Assembly (NCBI RefSeq): GCF_026012015.1
Contig: NZ_BRXR01000001.1
Location: 652,001-716,000, forward strand
DNA from: Clostridium omnivorum
Lineage (GTDB): Bacteria; Bacillota; Clostridia; Clostridiales; Clostridiaceae
Direction of reading: 5' to 3'
Length of the DNA: 64,000 nucleotides
Shown: piece after piece, positions 54,313-62,275 of the stretch
How positions within the stretch are numbered: position 1 is the first letter of the stretch
Layout of the letters: every line of letters starts with the position of its first letter
Notes under the pieces: generated by a model
What the model saw: the letters and a program-made list of their open reading frames with translations, nothing else
Told to the model about the DNA's origin: nothing
Databases searched by the model: none
Made by a program: the position numbers and the translations under genes

Positions 54313-55224
54313 TTACTCATAAAGTCCCATTGACAAATACTTTTCTCCTCCATCACAAGCAATTGTGACTACTTTAGAACCTTTTCCAAGTTTTTTAGCC
54401 ATTTTTAAAGCTATAGCTACATTTGCTCCAGAAGATATCCCTATAAGCACGCCTTCTTTGCTAGCAACCAATCTTGCAGTTTCAAATGCCTCTTCTTCTG
54501 TAACTGTTACTATGTCATCTATTACATCCTTATTAAAGTTATCAGGCACAAAGCCAGCCCCTATACCTTGTATTTTATGTGGTCCTGGCTCTCCTCCAGA
54601 TAAAACTGGAGACTTAGCTGGTTCAACTGCGACAACTTTAATTAATTTATTTATTTCCTTAAGTCTCTTTCCAACTCCACTTACAGTTCCACCTGTACCA
54701 ACTGCTGATACGAATACATCTATATCCTTTAAATCTTCAACTATTTCTTCAGCTGTTGTTTCATAGTGCTTGTTAGGATTTGCGCTATTTATAAACTGCT
54801 GTGGAATATATATTCCTTTTCCTTCTTCAGAAATCTCTTGAGCCTTTGCTATTGCTCCTTTCATGCCTTTAGCACCTTCAGTTAAAACAAGCTCAGCTCC
54901 GTAAGCCTTAATCATACTTCTTCTTTCTAAACTCATTGTTTCAGGCATTACAATAATTACCTTATAACCCTTTAGTCTTCCTATCATAGATAGAGCAATA
55001 CCTGTATTCCCGCTAGTAGGCTCTACGATTGTATCTCCAGCCTTTATTATTCCATCCTTTTCAGCCCTCTCAATCATACCAAGAGCAGCTCTATCCTTAA
55101 CACTTCCTGCTGGATTTTTATTTTCAAGCTTTAAATATACTTCTCCCATATTTTCATCTATTAAGTTGTTAAGTTTAAGAATTGGTGTCTTACCAATCAT
55201 TTCTAAAGCACTGTTATATATCAT
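54313..55224 (-). CDS. cysK: Cysteine synthase A
   Basis: A 303-residue PLP enzyme making cysteine from O-acetylserine and sulfide. The PLP Lys is in ENKNPAGSVKDRAALGMI (about residues 31-48), the Asn loop in PTSGNTGIALS, and GTGGTVSGVG and SSGANVAIA bind phosphate. The start MIYNSALEMIG has GAGGAG eight bases upstream; a longer frame adds 15 residues before it. The T-box leader upstream makes its expression depend on tRNA-Cys charging. Confidence 0.95.
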   Translation of the reverse strand: MIYNSALEMIGKTPILKLNNLIDENMGEVYLKLENKNPAGSVKDRAALGMIERAEKDGIIKAGDTIVEPTSGNTGIALSMIGRLKGYKVIIVMPETMSLERRSMIKAYGAELVLTEGAKGMKGAIAKAQEISEEGKGIYIPQQFINSANPNKHYETTAEEIVEDLKDIDVFVSAVGTGGTVSGVGKRLKEINKLIKVVAVEPAKSPVLSGGEPGPHKIQGIGAGFVPDNFNKDVIDDIVTVTEEEAFETARLVASKEGVLIGISSGANVAIALKMAKKLGKGSKVVTIACDGGEKYLSMGLYE

Positions 55225-55379
55225 TTTCTTTTCTCCTCTCATTTTTTGCTTATATATAAAGTTGATCACTCTTTATATATTTAACATTCATCTAAATTCC
55301 ATTTTCATTTCTAATTTTTGATAGTATACTATATAACCTGTAAAAAATTAAGCAAATTTTAATATGCCAAGGCAAATAA

Positions 55380-55650
55380 AAAAACTCCATCTCTTATATA
55401 TATAAAGAGACGAAGTTGTTACTCCGCGGTTCCACTCTAATTGGACATAAGTCCCACCTTGTTCAAGCACCTGTATGCTCTATCTCTATAACGGGAGAAT
55501 CCGATGTAACCTACTAGACAAAGGTCTTTCGGTACACTACTCCGAAGGGCACTTCATATAAGCTTCATATAGAAATCCTCTCAGCTGTGGATTTCCTCTC
55601 TGGATAATTCCCTTATATTACTTTCCTTCTTCACTGTATTTCCGACTGTT
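55380..55650 (-). ncRNA. Cysteine-type T-box riboswitch upstream of cysK
   Basis: The T-box core TGGAACCGCGG is on the minus strand at 55424-55434. Upstream are the stem I features AGAGAG, GCTG and GAGTAG, with a TGC codon (55549-55551) in GAAGTGCCC just before CTTCGGAGTAG, the position of the specifier, which matches cysteine. Downstream, 55383-55418 holds an intrinsic terminator with AACTTCGTCTC and its complement. Uncharged tRNA-Cys would stabilise the antiterminator and allow cysK-cysE expression. Confidence 0.9.
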
Positions 55651-55867
55651 TTACTATGGATTATATATTTATTATATTACATTAATTATTTTTGTCAACT
55701 ATGTTTCAAATAATTTATCAATTTAATTTAGTAAAATAGGAGCACACAATTGCGTTCCTTAAAATACTATTTACAAAATCTATGATTACCAATAACCTTT
55801 ATTAAAGGTCGAGACCAAATCCATTGGTTAGTAATCTTTGCTGGATTATAATAGAATACAGCCCCAC

Positions 55868-56047
55868 CGGGTTTTAAACATATGTACTTCCCTAATATGT
55901 AGTTTCTATTCGTCATACCAGAGTTTTGCCGCTGACTTCCTTCAGATTCCACTTCACGGTGGACACCCTTGTCTTAAGCTAACGGTTGGCACTATCAACC
56001 CCAGTATCGGACTTTCACCGACAAGATTACGCTCATGCCGGGCGCAC
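55868..56047 (-). mobile_element. 5' remnant of a group IIC intron
   Basis: The minus strand begins GTGCGCCCGGCATGAGCGTA at 56047 and continues with AAAGTCCGATACTG, CCGTTAGCTTAAGACAAGGG, GTGTCC, GGAATCTGAAGGAAG and CGGCAAA. This order matches the 5' domain I of group IIC introns such as the Oceanobacillus iheyensis intron (known family sequence). The reverse transcriptase and domains V/VI are absent, so it is a truncated remnant. It begins five or so bases after the araA terminator hairpin, which is the preferred IIC target. The bases 55740-55867 may be further intron-derived sequence but I cannot confirm it. Confidence 0.82.
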
Positions 56048-56051
56048 ATGA

Positions 56052-56082
56052 TAATAGCGGTTTCAACACGAAACCGCTATTT
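56052..56082 (-). terminator. Terminator hairpin of the arabinose operon
   Basis: The stem AAATAGCGGTTTC/GAAACCGCTATT has a five-base loop. The expected U-tract is short, because the group IIC remnant begins right after it. Confidence 0.75.
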
Positions 56083-56120
56083 AAATCAAAATGTCAGGTG
56101 CCAGCCAAGTGACATTTTCC

Positions 56121-57518
56121 TTACCTAATTAATATAAATTCTGTATCTGTAAGTTTTGCAAACATGGCAATGTCTTCACTTGTAAGGGCAGTAGAGACCA
56201 CTGTATGATGTCCACCGCCAGCTTCCAGCCATGCTTTTACACCACTTTTGAAGTCCGGTTTAAGTTTCCACATTAGCCTAGCCACAGGGAGTTTTGGCAT
56301 AGGCTTAGTTTGGCTTACAAGTTCTATTTCTGCACATATGAGCCTGAATCTGTCTCCCATATCCGTCATACATACAGCTACTGCATCTCCCTTAACTCCT
56401 TCAAAAACAAGGCGTGCAGGGGGTTCTTTTCCACCTATACCAAGAGGATGTACTTCTATTTGTGGCTTTGTAGCGGCAAATTCCGGGGAAACCTCCAGCA
56501 TGTGAGCAGCCAGTACAAGCTCCTGTCCTTCTGTTAAGTCGTAGGTATAGTCTTCCATAAACCCAGTTGCTCCTTTTCTTCCTTCAGCCATTTTGTGCAT
56601 AACTGATGTGAGGCAAGCAGTTTTATAGTCACCCTCTGCACCGAAACCTATTCCTCTTGCCATTTGCCTCTGAACAGCAATGCCTGGTAACTGCTTCAAA
56701 CCGTATAGATCCTGAAATGTGTCTGTGAATGCAACAATACCGTTATTATCCAAAAATTTGTCCAGAGCAATTTCATATCGAGCCTGAACCTTTACGGATT
56801 CTGTATCCTTTTCAGACATATTGTAAAGTAACTTGTACTCATGAAGTTTTTTAGCAACTTCTGCTTCTGTAACAGCATCAGTTAGGGCAACAAGTTCACC
56901 GATGCCATAATAGTTGACTTCCCATCCATATTTTATCTGACTTTCAACCCTGTCTCCATCAGTAACAGCAACTTCACGCATATTATTTCCAAACATTGCA
57001 GCCTTAAGATTTTTAGAAAATGCCATAGCTTTAGCAACCTGTGCAAATCTTTGTATCTCACTGATGGTGCTTTTGTGCTTATAGTAACCTGCCACAACTT
57101 CATGCTTGATTCCAAGCCTAGATAGTATAAATCCAAATTCCCTGTCACCGTGAGCTGATTGATTGAGGTTCATAAAGTCCATGTCAATGGTATCATAGGG
57201 CAGTTTTTCATTATATTGTGTATGAAGGTGCAGTAAAGGCTTCGTAAGCAACTGGAGCCCCTTTATCCACATCTTAGCTGGTGAGAAAGTATGCATCCAT
57301 GTAATGACGCCGATACAATCTTTGTCAACAGTAGCCTTCTGGCACACATCAACGATTTCTTCACTATTTCTAACCGTTGGTTGCCAAACAATTTCTGCGG
57401 TGTCACTAAGACACTGGTTAAGATACAAAGCAATATTCTTACTATCTTCAGCAACCTGATCTAATGTTTCTTTCCCATATAAATCTTGACTTCCTGTAAT
57501 AAAATATAATCTATTCAT
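56121..57518 (-). CDS. araA: L-arabinose isomerase
   Basis: A 465-residue enzyme converting L-arabinose to L-ribulose. Markers are FITGSQDLYG (about residues 6-15), the metal-site Glu residues in GFGAEGDYKTACL and EDYTYDL, and the His pair in the regions VHPLGIGGKEPPAR and GGGHHTVVSTAL. It is the last gene of the operon and overlaps the epimerase gene by four bases. AAGGAG precedes the ATG. The length is slightly short of the usual 470-500. Confidence 0.95.
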   Translation of the reverse strand: MNRLYFITGSQDLYGKETLDQVAEDSKNIALYLNQCLSDTAEIVWQPTVRNSEEIVDVCQKATVDKDCIGVITWMHTFSPAKMWIKGLQLLTKPLLHLHTQYNEKLPYDTIDMDFMNLNQSAHGDREFGFILSRLGIKHEVVAGYYKHKSTISEIQRFAQVAKAMAFSKNLKAAMFGNNMREVAVTDGDRVESQIKYGWEVNYYGIGELVALTDAVTEAEVAKKLHEYKLLYNMSEKDTESVKVQARYEIALDKFLDNNGIVAFTDTFQDLYGLKQLPGIAVQRQMARGIGFGAEGDYKTACLTSVMHKMAEGRKGATGFMEDYTYDLTEGQELVLAAHMLEVSPEFAATKPQIEVHPLGIGGKEPPARLVFEGVKGDAVAVCMTDMGDRFRLICAEIELVSQTKPMPKLPVARLMWKLKPDFKSGVKAWLEAGGGHHTVVSTALTSEDIAMFAKLTDTEFILIR

Positions 57519-58213
57519 TTCTTCTCCTTCTGCCCGTAATAAGCGTTTTTTCCGTGTTTGCGTTGGTAATGCTTGTCTAATAGGTACTGATCTATCATTT
57601 GGGTACTACCATCAAGGGTAAGCGTGTTAAATGCCATCCTTGCGCTTTCTTCTAGATATGCTGCATTCATCACCGCCGATATACTGTCCAGTCCCCAAAT
57701 AAATGGTCCGTGGTTTGAGACAAGTATTGCAGGAACCTTCATGACATCCTTGTCTCCCAAGGTTTCAATAATAACCTTACCGGTATTCTTTTCATACTCT
57801 TTCTCAACCTCATCCTTAGTCAGTGCACGTGTGCAAGGAATATCCCCATAAAAATAATCTGCATGGGTAGTACCAAAAGCAGTAATCTGCTTTCTGCACT
57901 GGGCAAAACTAGTAGCATATCTGCTATGAGTATGTACCACTCCCCCTATTTCCTGATACTTTTTGTATAGCTCCAAATGTGTCGCAAGGTCAGATGAGGG
58001 ACGTAAGCCACCTTCAATAATATTACCGTCCATATCTACCACTACCATATTGTTAAGTGATAACTTATCATAGTGAACGCCGCTTGGCTTGATTACCACC
58101 AGATTACTTTGCCTGTCAATACCACTAACATTTCCCCAAGTAAAGCAAACTAGGCCCAGTTCCTTTAGCAAGAGGTTTGCACTGAGAACTTTCTCCTTGA
58201 GCTCTTCTAACAT
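57515..58213 (-). CDS. araD: L-ribulose-5-phosphate 4-epimerase
   Basis: A 232-residue class II aldolase-like enzyme giving D-xylulose-5-phosphate. The zinc site has His-x-His in [14 protein letters not shown] (about residues 95-108) and a late His in [16 protein letters not shown]; phosphate is bound by TWGNVSGID and KPSGVHYD. It overlaps araB by seven bases and araA by four, so it is in the middle of the operon. Confidence 0.95.
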   Translation of the reverse strand: MLEELKEKVLSANLLLKELGLVCFTWGNVSGIDRQSNLVVIKPSGVHYDKLSLNNMVVVDMDGNIIEGGLRPSSDLATHLELYKKYQEIGGVVHTHSRYATSFAQCRKQITAFGTTHADYFYGDIPCTRALTKDEVEKEYEKNTGKVIIETLGDKDVMKVPAILVSNHGPFIWGLDSISAVMNAAYLEESARMAFNTLTLDGSTQMIDQYLLDKHYQRKHGKNAYYGQKEKK

Positions 58214-59877
58214 CCTTCCACCTCCGACTTAATTTTTTTAAGGTGCTTCATGACGTTGTTTTCACCTGTACCGAAATAATCATGCAGTGTTAGATATTCT
58301 GCATACAGCTTGTCATAAATCGCAACATTTTTTTCAATAGGATAATATACTTTATCTGTCTTACCGATAGCCTTTGCACAATCTACAATGCTATCGTATC
58401 CACCTGCAGCCTTTCCTGCAGCCACTGCACCAAACATAGCAGCCCCCAGTGCAGGAGTCTGTGAACAGGCAGAGATTCTTATGGGCCTGTTTGTTACATC
58501 AGCATAAATCTGCATCATAAGACTATTTTTTGCCGCTATGCCTCCGCAGGCATACAATTCCTTAATAGGCACCTGCGATTTCTCAAAAGATTCGATTATT
58601 ACTCTTGTACCATAGGCAGTTGCTTCTATAAGTGCCCTGTAGATTTCCTCAGGTTCAGTTTGAAGTGTCATGCCAAGCAACATACCTGTAAGATCTGTAT
58701 CAACAAGAATACTACGGTTCCCATTCCACCAATCCAGTGCAATTAGGCCGCTCTGACCTGGTTTCAGCTGTGCCGCTTTGTCCGTTAAGTATTGGTGGAC
58801 ATCGAGGTTCTGTTCAAGGGCTTTTGAAAAGTAGTCCTGCTTTAGGAGGGTATTTACAAACCAGTCAAAATGGTCACCAACACAGCTTTGCCCAGCTTCA
58901 TACCCAAAATAGCCCTCTATGACACCATCTTCAACTACTCCGCACATCCCTTTGACATATTTCTCTTCACTACCAAGAAGAATGTCACATGTGGATGTCC
59001 CCATTATCATTAGCATCTTGCCTTCATCGGTGACTCCCACTGCTGGTAAAGAAACATGGGCATCTACATTACCCACGGCCACTGCTACATTTGTGGTAAG
59101 TCCAAGCCGTGATGCCATTTCATCTGTCAGATAACCCTGCCTGCGGCCTATTGGCATTAATTCACCTTTTAATTTTTCTGCAACAATGTTTTCCATTTTG
59201 GGATTTAGAGCTTTAAAAAACTCTGTATCAGGGTAGCCATGCTTCTTGCTCCACATTGATTTGTATCCTGCTGTGCAGGTGTTTCTGACCATTTTGCCGC
59301 ATAATTTCATAGGTATCCAATCTGCAGCTTCCATTAATGCATATGCGCTATCATAGATTTCTGGTGCTTCTTCAACAATCTGCATGATTTTAGGAACAAG
59401 CCATTCTGAAGAAATCTTACCTCCATAACGCTTTAAAAAGCTTTCATCACGCCCCGCAGCAATCATATTAAGCCTGTTTGCTTGCTCCTGTGCTGCGTGA
59501 TGTTTCCAAAGTTTTACGTATGAATGAGGCTCCTCAGAGTATCTGTTAATCATACATAATGGCGTGCCGAATTGGTCTATTGGTAATATTGTACATGCTG
59601 TAAAATCAGTGGATATACCAATTACATCATTCTTATCCACACCGCTTTTTGCAATGACGCTGGGTATGGTCTCATATAGTACTTCCAGATAATCAGCAGG
59701 GTGTTGCAGCGCCCAATTTTCTGCCAGCTTTTTTCCGCTTGGCAGACACCTGTCCATTACACCGTGTGTATATTTTTTTTCAGCTTGTGAGACAATTTCG
59801 CCACTTTTAACATCCACCAGCACTGCCCTGCCGCTTAGGGTTCCATAGTCCACACCAATACTATATTTTTTACTCAT
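58207..59877 (-). CDS. araB: L-ribulokinase
   Basis: A 556-residue FGGY-type kinase phosphorylating L-ribulose. The N-terminal phosphate loop is [17 protein letters not shown] (about residues 6-22) and the C-terminal ATP site contains [19 protein letters not shown] and [19 protein letters not shown]. The start has AGGTGA upstream. It follows araM by 75 bases. Confidence 0.94.
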   Translation of the reverse strand: MSKKYSIGVDYGTLSGRAVLVDVKSGEIVSQAEKKYTHGVMDRCLPSGKKLAENWALQHPADYLEVLYETIPSVIAKSGVDKNDVIGISTDFTACTILPIDQFGTPLCMINRYSEEPHSYVKLWKHHAAQEQANRLNMIAAGRDESFLKRYGGKISSEWLVPKIMQIVEEAPEIYDSAYALMEAADWIPMKLCGKMVRNTCTAGYKSMWSKKHGYPDTEFFKALNPKMENIVAEKLKGELMPIGRRQGYLTDEMASRLGLTTNVAVAVGNVDAHVSLPAVGVTDEGKMLMIMGTSTCDILLGSEEKYVKGMCGVVEDGVIEGYFGYEAGQSCVGDHFDWFVNTLLKQDYFSKALEQNLDVHQYLTDKAAQLKPGQSGLIALDWWNGNRSILVDTDLTGMLLGMTLQTEPEEIYRALIEATAYGTRVIIESFEKSQVPIKELYACGGIAAKNSLMMQIYADVTNRPIRISACSQTPALGAAMFGAVAAGKAAGGYDSIVDCAKAIGKTDKVYYPIEKNVAIYDKLYAEYLTLHDYFGTGENNVMKHLKKIKSEVEGC

Positions 59878-59952
59878 ATGTTCACCTATCCTTTCATTTA
59901 TGTTGTTTCATAGAAATCAAGCATTTTCCGTAATCTTTTATTCTAAAAAAGT

Positions 59953-61197
59953 TTAAGGCACAATTATCTGCTTCATAATCCTTGCTAAAGTCAGTCTGTT
60001 TCGTACTAGAGGACAAAGAAAAACTAGTTGATTCTTTTTATTTTCATCAACTCCTATATCCTGCAGACTGCATTTCATACCAAGGCTTTCATAAAAACTT
60101 TGTAAAACATCTGGTTTAGGGATTGTATCTATTACCTGGCATATATCGCTCCATTTATCATGAATACTGCTTGGATTCAGCAGCATCAGGCAGTCTGATT
60201 TATTCTCTTCCAAAATACCATCTGTTAAGTTCCCAAAAAAAGAAAAAACATTTTCTTTTGTAATAGGCGTGAAGGAATAGTGTATCTTGTCCAAAGCTTT
60301 GTATTCGGCAAACCGGTGATATGCCTCAGACATGATGATTGTTCCAACACCTACCTTTTCTCCGTGAAGTGCCGTGCTACTTAGTCCCAGCGGCAAGGGA
60401 TGCATTTCTATCAAGTGAGATATATGGTGCTCCGCACCAGAAGCTGGCCTGCTGTTTCCAAACACCTGCATAGCCAATCCACTGAGCAGTAAGCCATATA
60501 TCAACTTTTCGTATGCATCAAAATTTCCTATTAGTATCTCTCTTGAGTAATTATTAATTATTTTCAACACCGATTCCATGGTTTCTGCTATTCTTTCAGT
60601 ATATTTCTCCCCTATCAAAATATGAGCTATCTTCCAGTCGGCCAAAGCGATATATTTACCTAAAATGTCACCTATACCGCTTTTAGCCAGCCTAATTGGC
60701 GCTGCGGCAATGACACTAGTATCCGCCAGAACCAAGGTTGGAGCTACGGCTGGTAGAGTCTTTTTGCTACCGTTCCATGTCATTGCTGCAACATTAGAAC
60801 AAAATCCATCTACGCTAGCTGCTGTAGGACAGGAAATCAGCTTCAGAGACCTTTTATATGCACAGCATCTGGCAATATCATGTATTGTTCCAGAACCCAA
60901 GGCCACAATGACCTTTACATCTGGATTTAATTTGTTCAATACTTCTCCCACAGCTTTTTCATCTGCTTGCAGTCCATCCGCAGCCAGTATAATCTCTTGA
61001 TAAGCAGAAGGCCTCACAAGGTTATCTGCACAGAAGGTATTTGTATCATACAACGCCATTATGGGACCGTTTATGCCTAATTGCTTTATGTAACTGTCAA
61101 ATTGAGAAAGGCATCCCTTTTCAATAACCATAAGTTCAGTTGTTATACAGCATCCAACGCCAAAAGCACGTAGCAAATCAGATTGATCAATTAACAT
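59953..61197 (-). CDS. araM: AraM-type sn-glycerol-1-phosphate dehydrogenase
   Basis: A 414-residue iron-dependent-alcohol-dehydrogenase-like enzyme. The NAD site is VIVALGSGTIHDIARCC (about residues 96-112) and PTAASVDGFCSNVAAM follows; metal ligands lie in SGIGDILGKYIALADWK and two late His segments (ASGAEHHISHLIEM and ALHGEKVGVG). AraM of Bacillus makes glycerol-1-phosphate, and is often the fifth member of arabinose operons. Here it is first, opposite the AraC-type gene. Its role in arabinose use is not known. Confidence 0.88.
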   Translation of the reverse strand: MLIDQSDLLRAFGVGCCITTELMVIEKGCLSQFDSYIKQLGINGPIMALYDTNTFCADNLVRPSAYQEIILAADGLQADEKAVGEVLNKLNPDVKVIVALGSGTIHDIARCCAYKRSLKLISCPTAASVDGFCSNVAAMTWNGSKKTLPAVAPTLVLADTSVIAAAPIRLAKSGIGDILGKYIALADWKIAHILIGEKYTERIAETMESVLKIINNYSREILIGNFDAYEKLIYGLLLSGLAMQVFGNSRPASGAEHHISHLIEMHPLPLGLSSTALHGEKVGVGTIIMSEAYHRFAEYKALDKIHYSFTPITKENVFSFFGNLTDGILEENKSDCLMLLNPSSIHDKWSDICQVIDTIPKPDVLQSFYESLGMKCSLQDIGVDENKKNQLVFLCPLVRNRLTLARIMKQIIVP

Positions 61198-61341
61198 GTT
61201 ATAGCCATCCCTTTCCTTCCCTAATTCTATTAATAATTTATAATAAATTGTTTTACATTGAAAGCATTTTAATTGTTACTTATGGACATTTATTGCCCAA
61301 TATGCTAACATTATTATATGAATTGGAGGTATTAAAGAAAA
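61198..61341. promoter_or_regulatory. Divergent araM / araC-type intergenic region
   Basis: The 144-base space between the arabinose operon and the AraC-type gene is AT-rich. It should hold two divergent promoters and the AraC-type binding sites, but I see no clear repeat that I can assign. Confidence 0.35.
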
Positions 61342-62202
61342 ATGTTAGCCAAGTATGAAAAACGAAATTACAAAGGAGACGAGCTGACCTGGGTCGGTGT
61401 ATATAAAAATCTGCACAACATATCACATTGGCACCTTGAGCATGAAATTATAGCTTGCCAGAATGGAAATGCCAGGATAATGATCACCGATAAACTTTTT
61501 ATCATTCATGAGGGACAGTGCGTTATTTGCCCGGGAAGCAGTGTACATTATGTAGACGCTGACGAGGACTGTATTCTAATGGTCTGCCTTTTTGATAACC
61601 GCCTTACAAAAAACATTACTAATAACTATGAGCTCAAGACTCCTGTATATGAGGATAAATATGATACTATTAGCAAACTTGCGGCAATCCATAATGAGCT
61701 AATCTCCAAACTTCCATACTATACTGATAAGACAAATTCAATGCTCACTGATCTTGTTATAAACATCTTCAGAGGGGAAGAACTATCAGAAAATGGAACT
61801 ATAAATCATGATTCTCTAATAAAATATAAAGAACTCCTGAACTGGATTGATAAAAATTTTGAATTTATCTCCTTCAGTGATGCTGCAGGTTTCATGAATC
61901 TGTCAGAAACATATTTTTCACGTTATTTTAAAAAAATATCTGGTATGACCTTCTCGCAATATTTAAACACTGTAAAAGTTGAAAAAGCTGTCAATATTCT
62001 GTCCACAGAACGCAATATACCTATGACTACTCTCATGAACAAATGCGGTTTCAATACCATTCGAAACTTTAACAGAACCTTTAAAGAAATCACCGGCTAC
62101 TCTCCTAAACAGCTGCCAAACGGCTTTTCTCTTAATATAAGGTCGTTGCCAACTGTGCAGGACCCCTTTGACCCAACAATTGATTCTTCAATATTGTTGT
62201 AA
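61342..62202 (+). CDS. AraC-family regulator of the arabinose operon
   Basis: A 286-residue regulator with an N-terminal cupin sensor (ISHWHLEHEIIACQNGNARI, VICPGSSVHYVD near residues 28-72) and a C-terminal double helix-turn-helix: SFSDAAGFMNLSETYFSRYFKKISGMTFSQYL and MTTLMNKCGFNTIRNFNRTFKEITGYSP (about 182-265). It resembles AraC rather than the GntR-type AraR of Bacillus. Divergence from araM suggests it activates the operon with arabinose. GGAGG is 12 bases upstream of the ATG. Confidence 0.86.
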   Translation: MLAKYEKRNYKGDELTWVGVYKNLHNISHWHLEHEIIACQNGNARIMITDKLFIIHEGQCVICPGSSVHYVDADEDCILMVCLFDNRLTKNITNNYELKTPVYEDKYDTISKLAAIHNELISKLPYYTDKTNSMLTDLVINIFRGEELSENGTINHDSLIKYKELLNWIDKNFEFISFSDAAGFMNLSETYFSRYFKKISGMTFSQYLNTVKVEKAVNILSTERNIPMTTLMNKCGFNTIRNFNRTFKEITGYSPKQLPNGFSLNIRSLPTVQDPFDPTIDSSILL

Positions 62203-62225
62203 TGAGACAATAAACAAAAAGTATA

Positions 62226-62257
62226 TGCCGCCGCACTTATTAATTAGTGAGGCGGCA
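62226..62257. terminator. Terminator-like hairpin after the AraC-type gene
   Basis: The stem TGCCGCCGCACT/AGTGAGGCGGCA (one mismatch) has an eight-base loop, but the following T-run is poor. It lies between convergent genes. Confidence 0.65.
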
Positions 62258-62275
62258 TTAATTATATGGTATAAC

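Noticed and set aside
55767-55952. 61-codon minus-strand frame in the intron remnant
   Set aside because: It runs through the structured 5' part of the group IIC intron and is better explained as RNA than as a protein.
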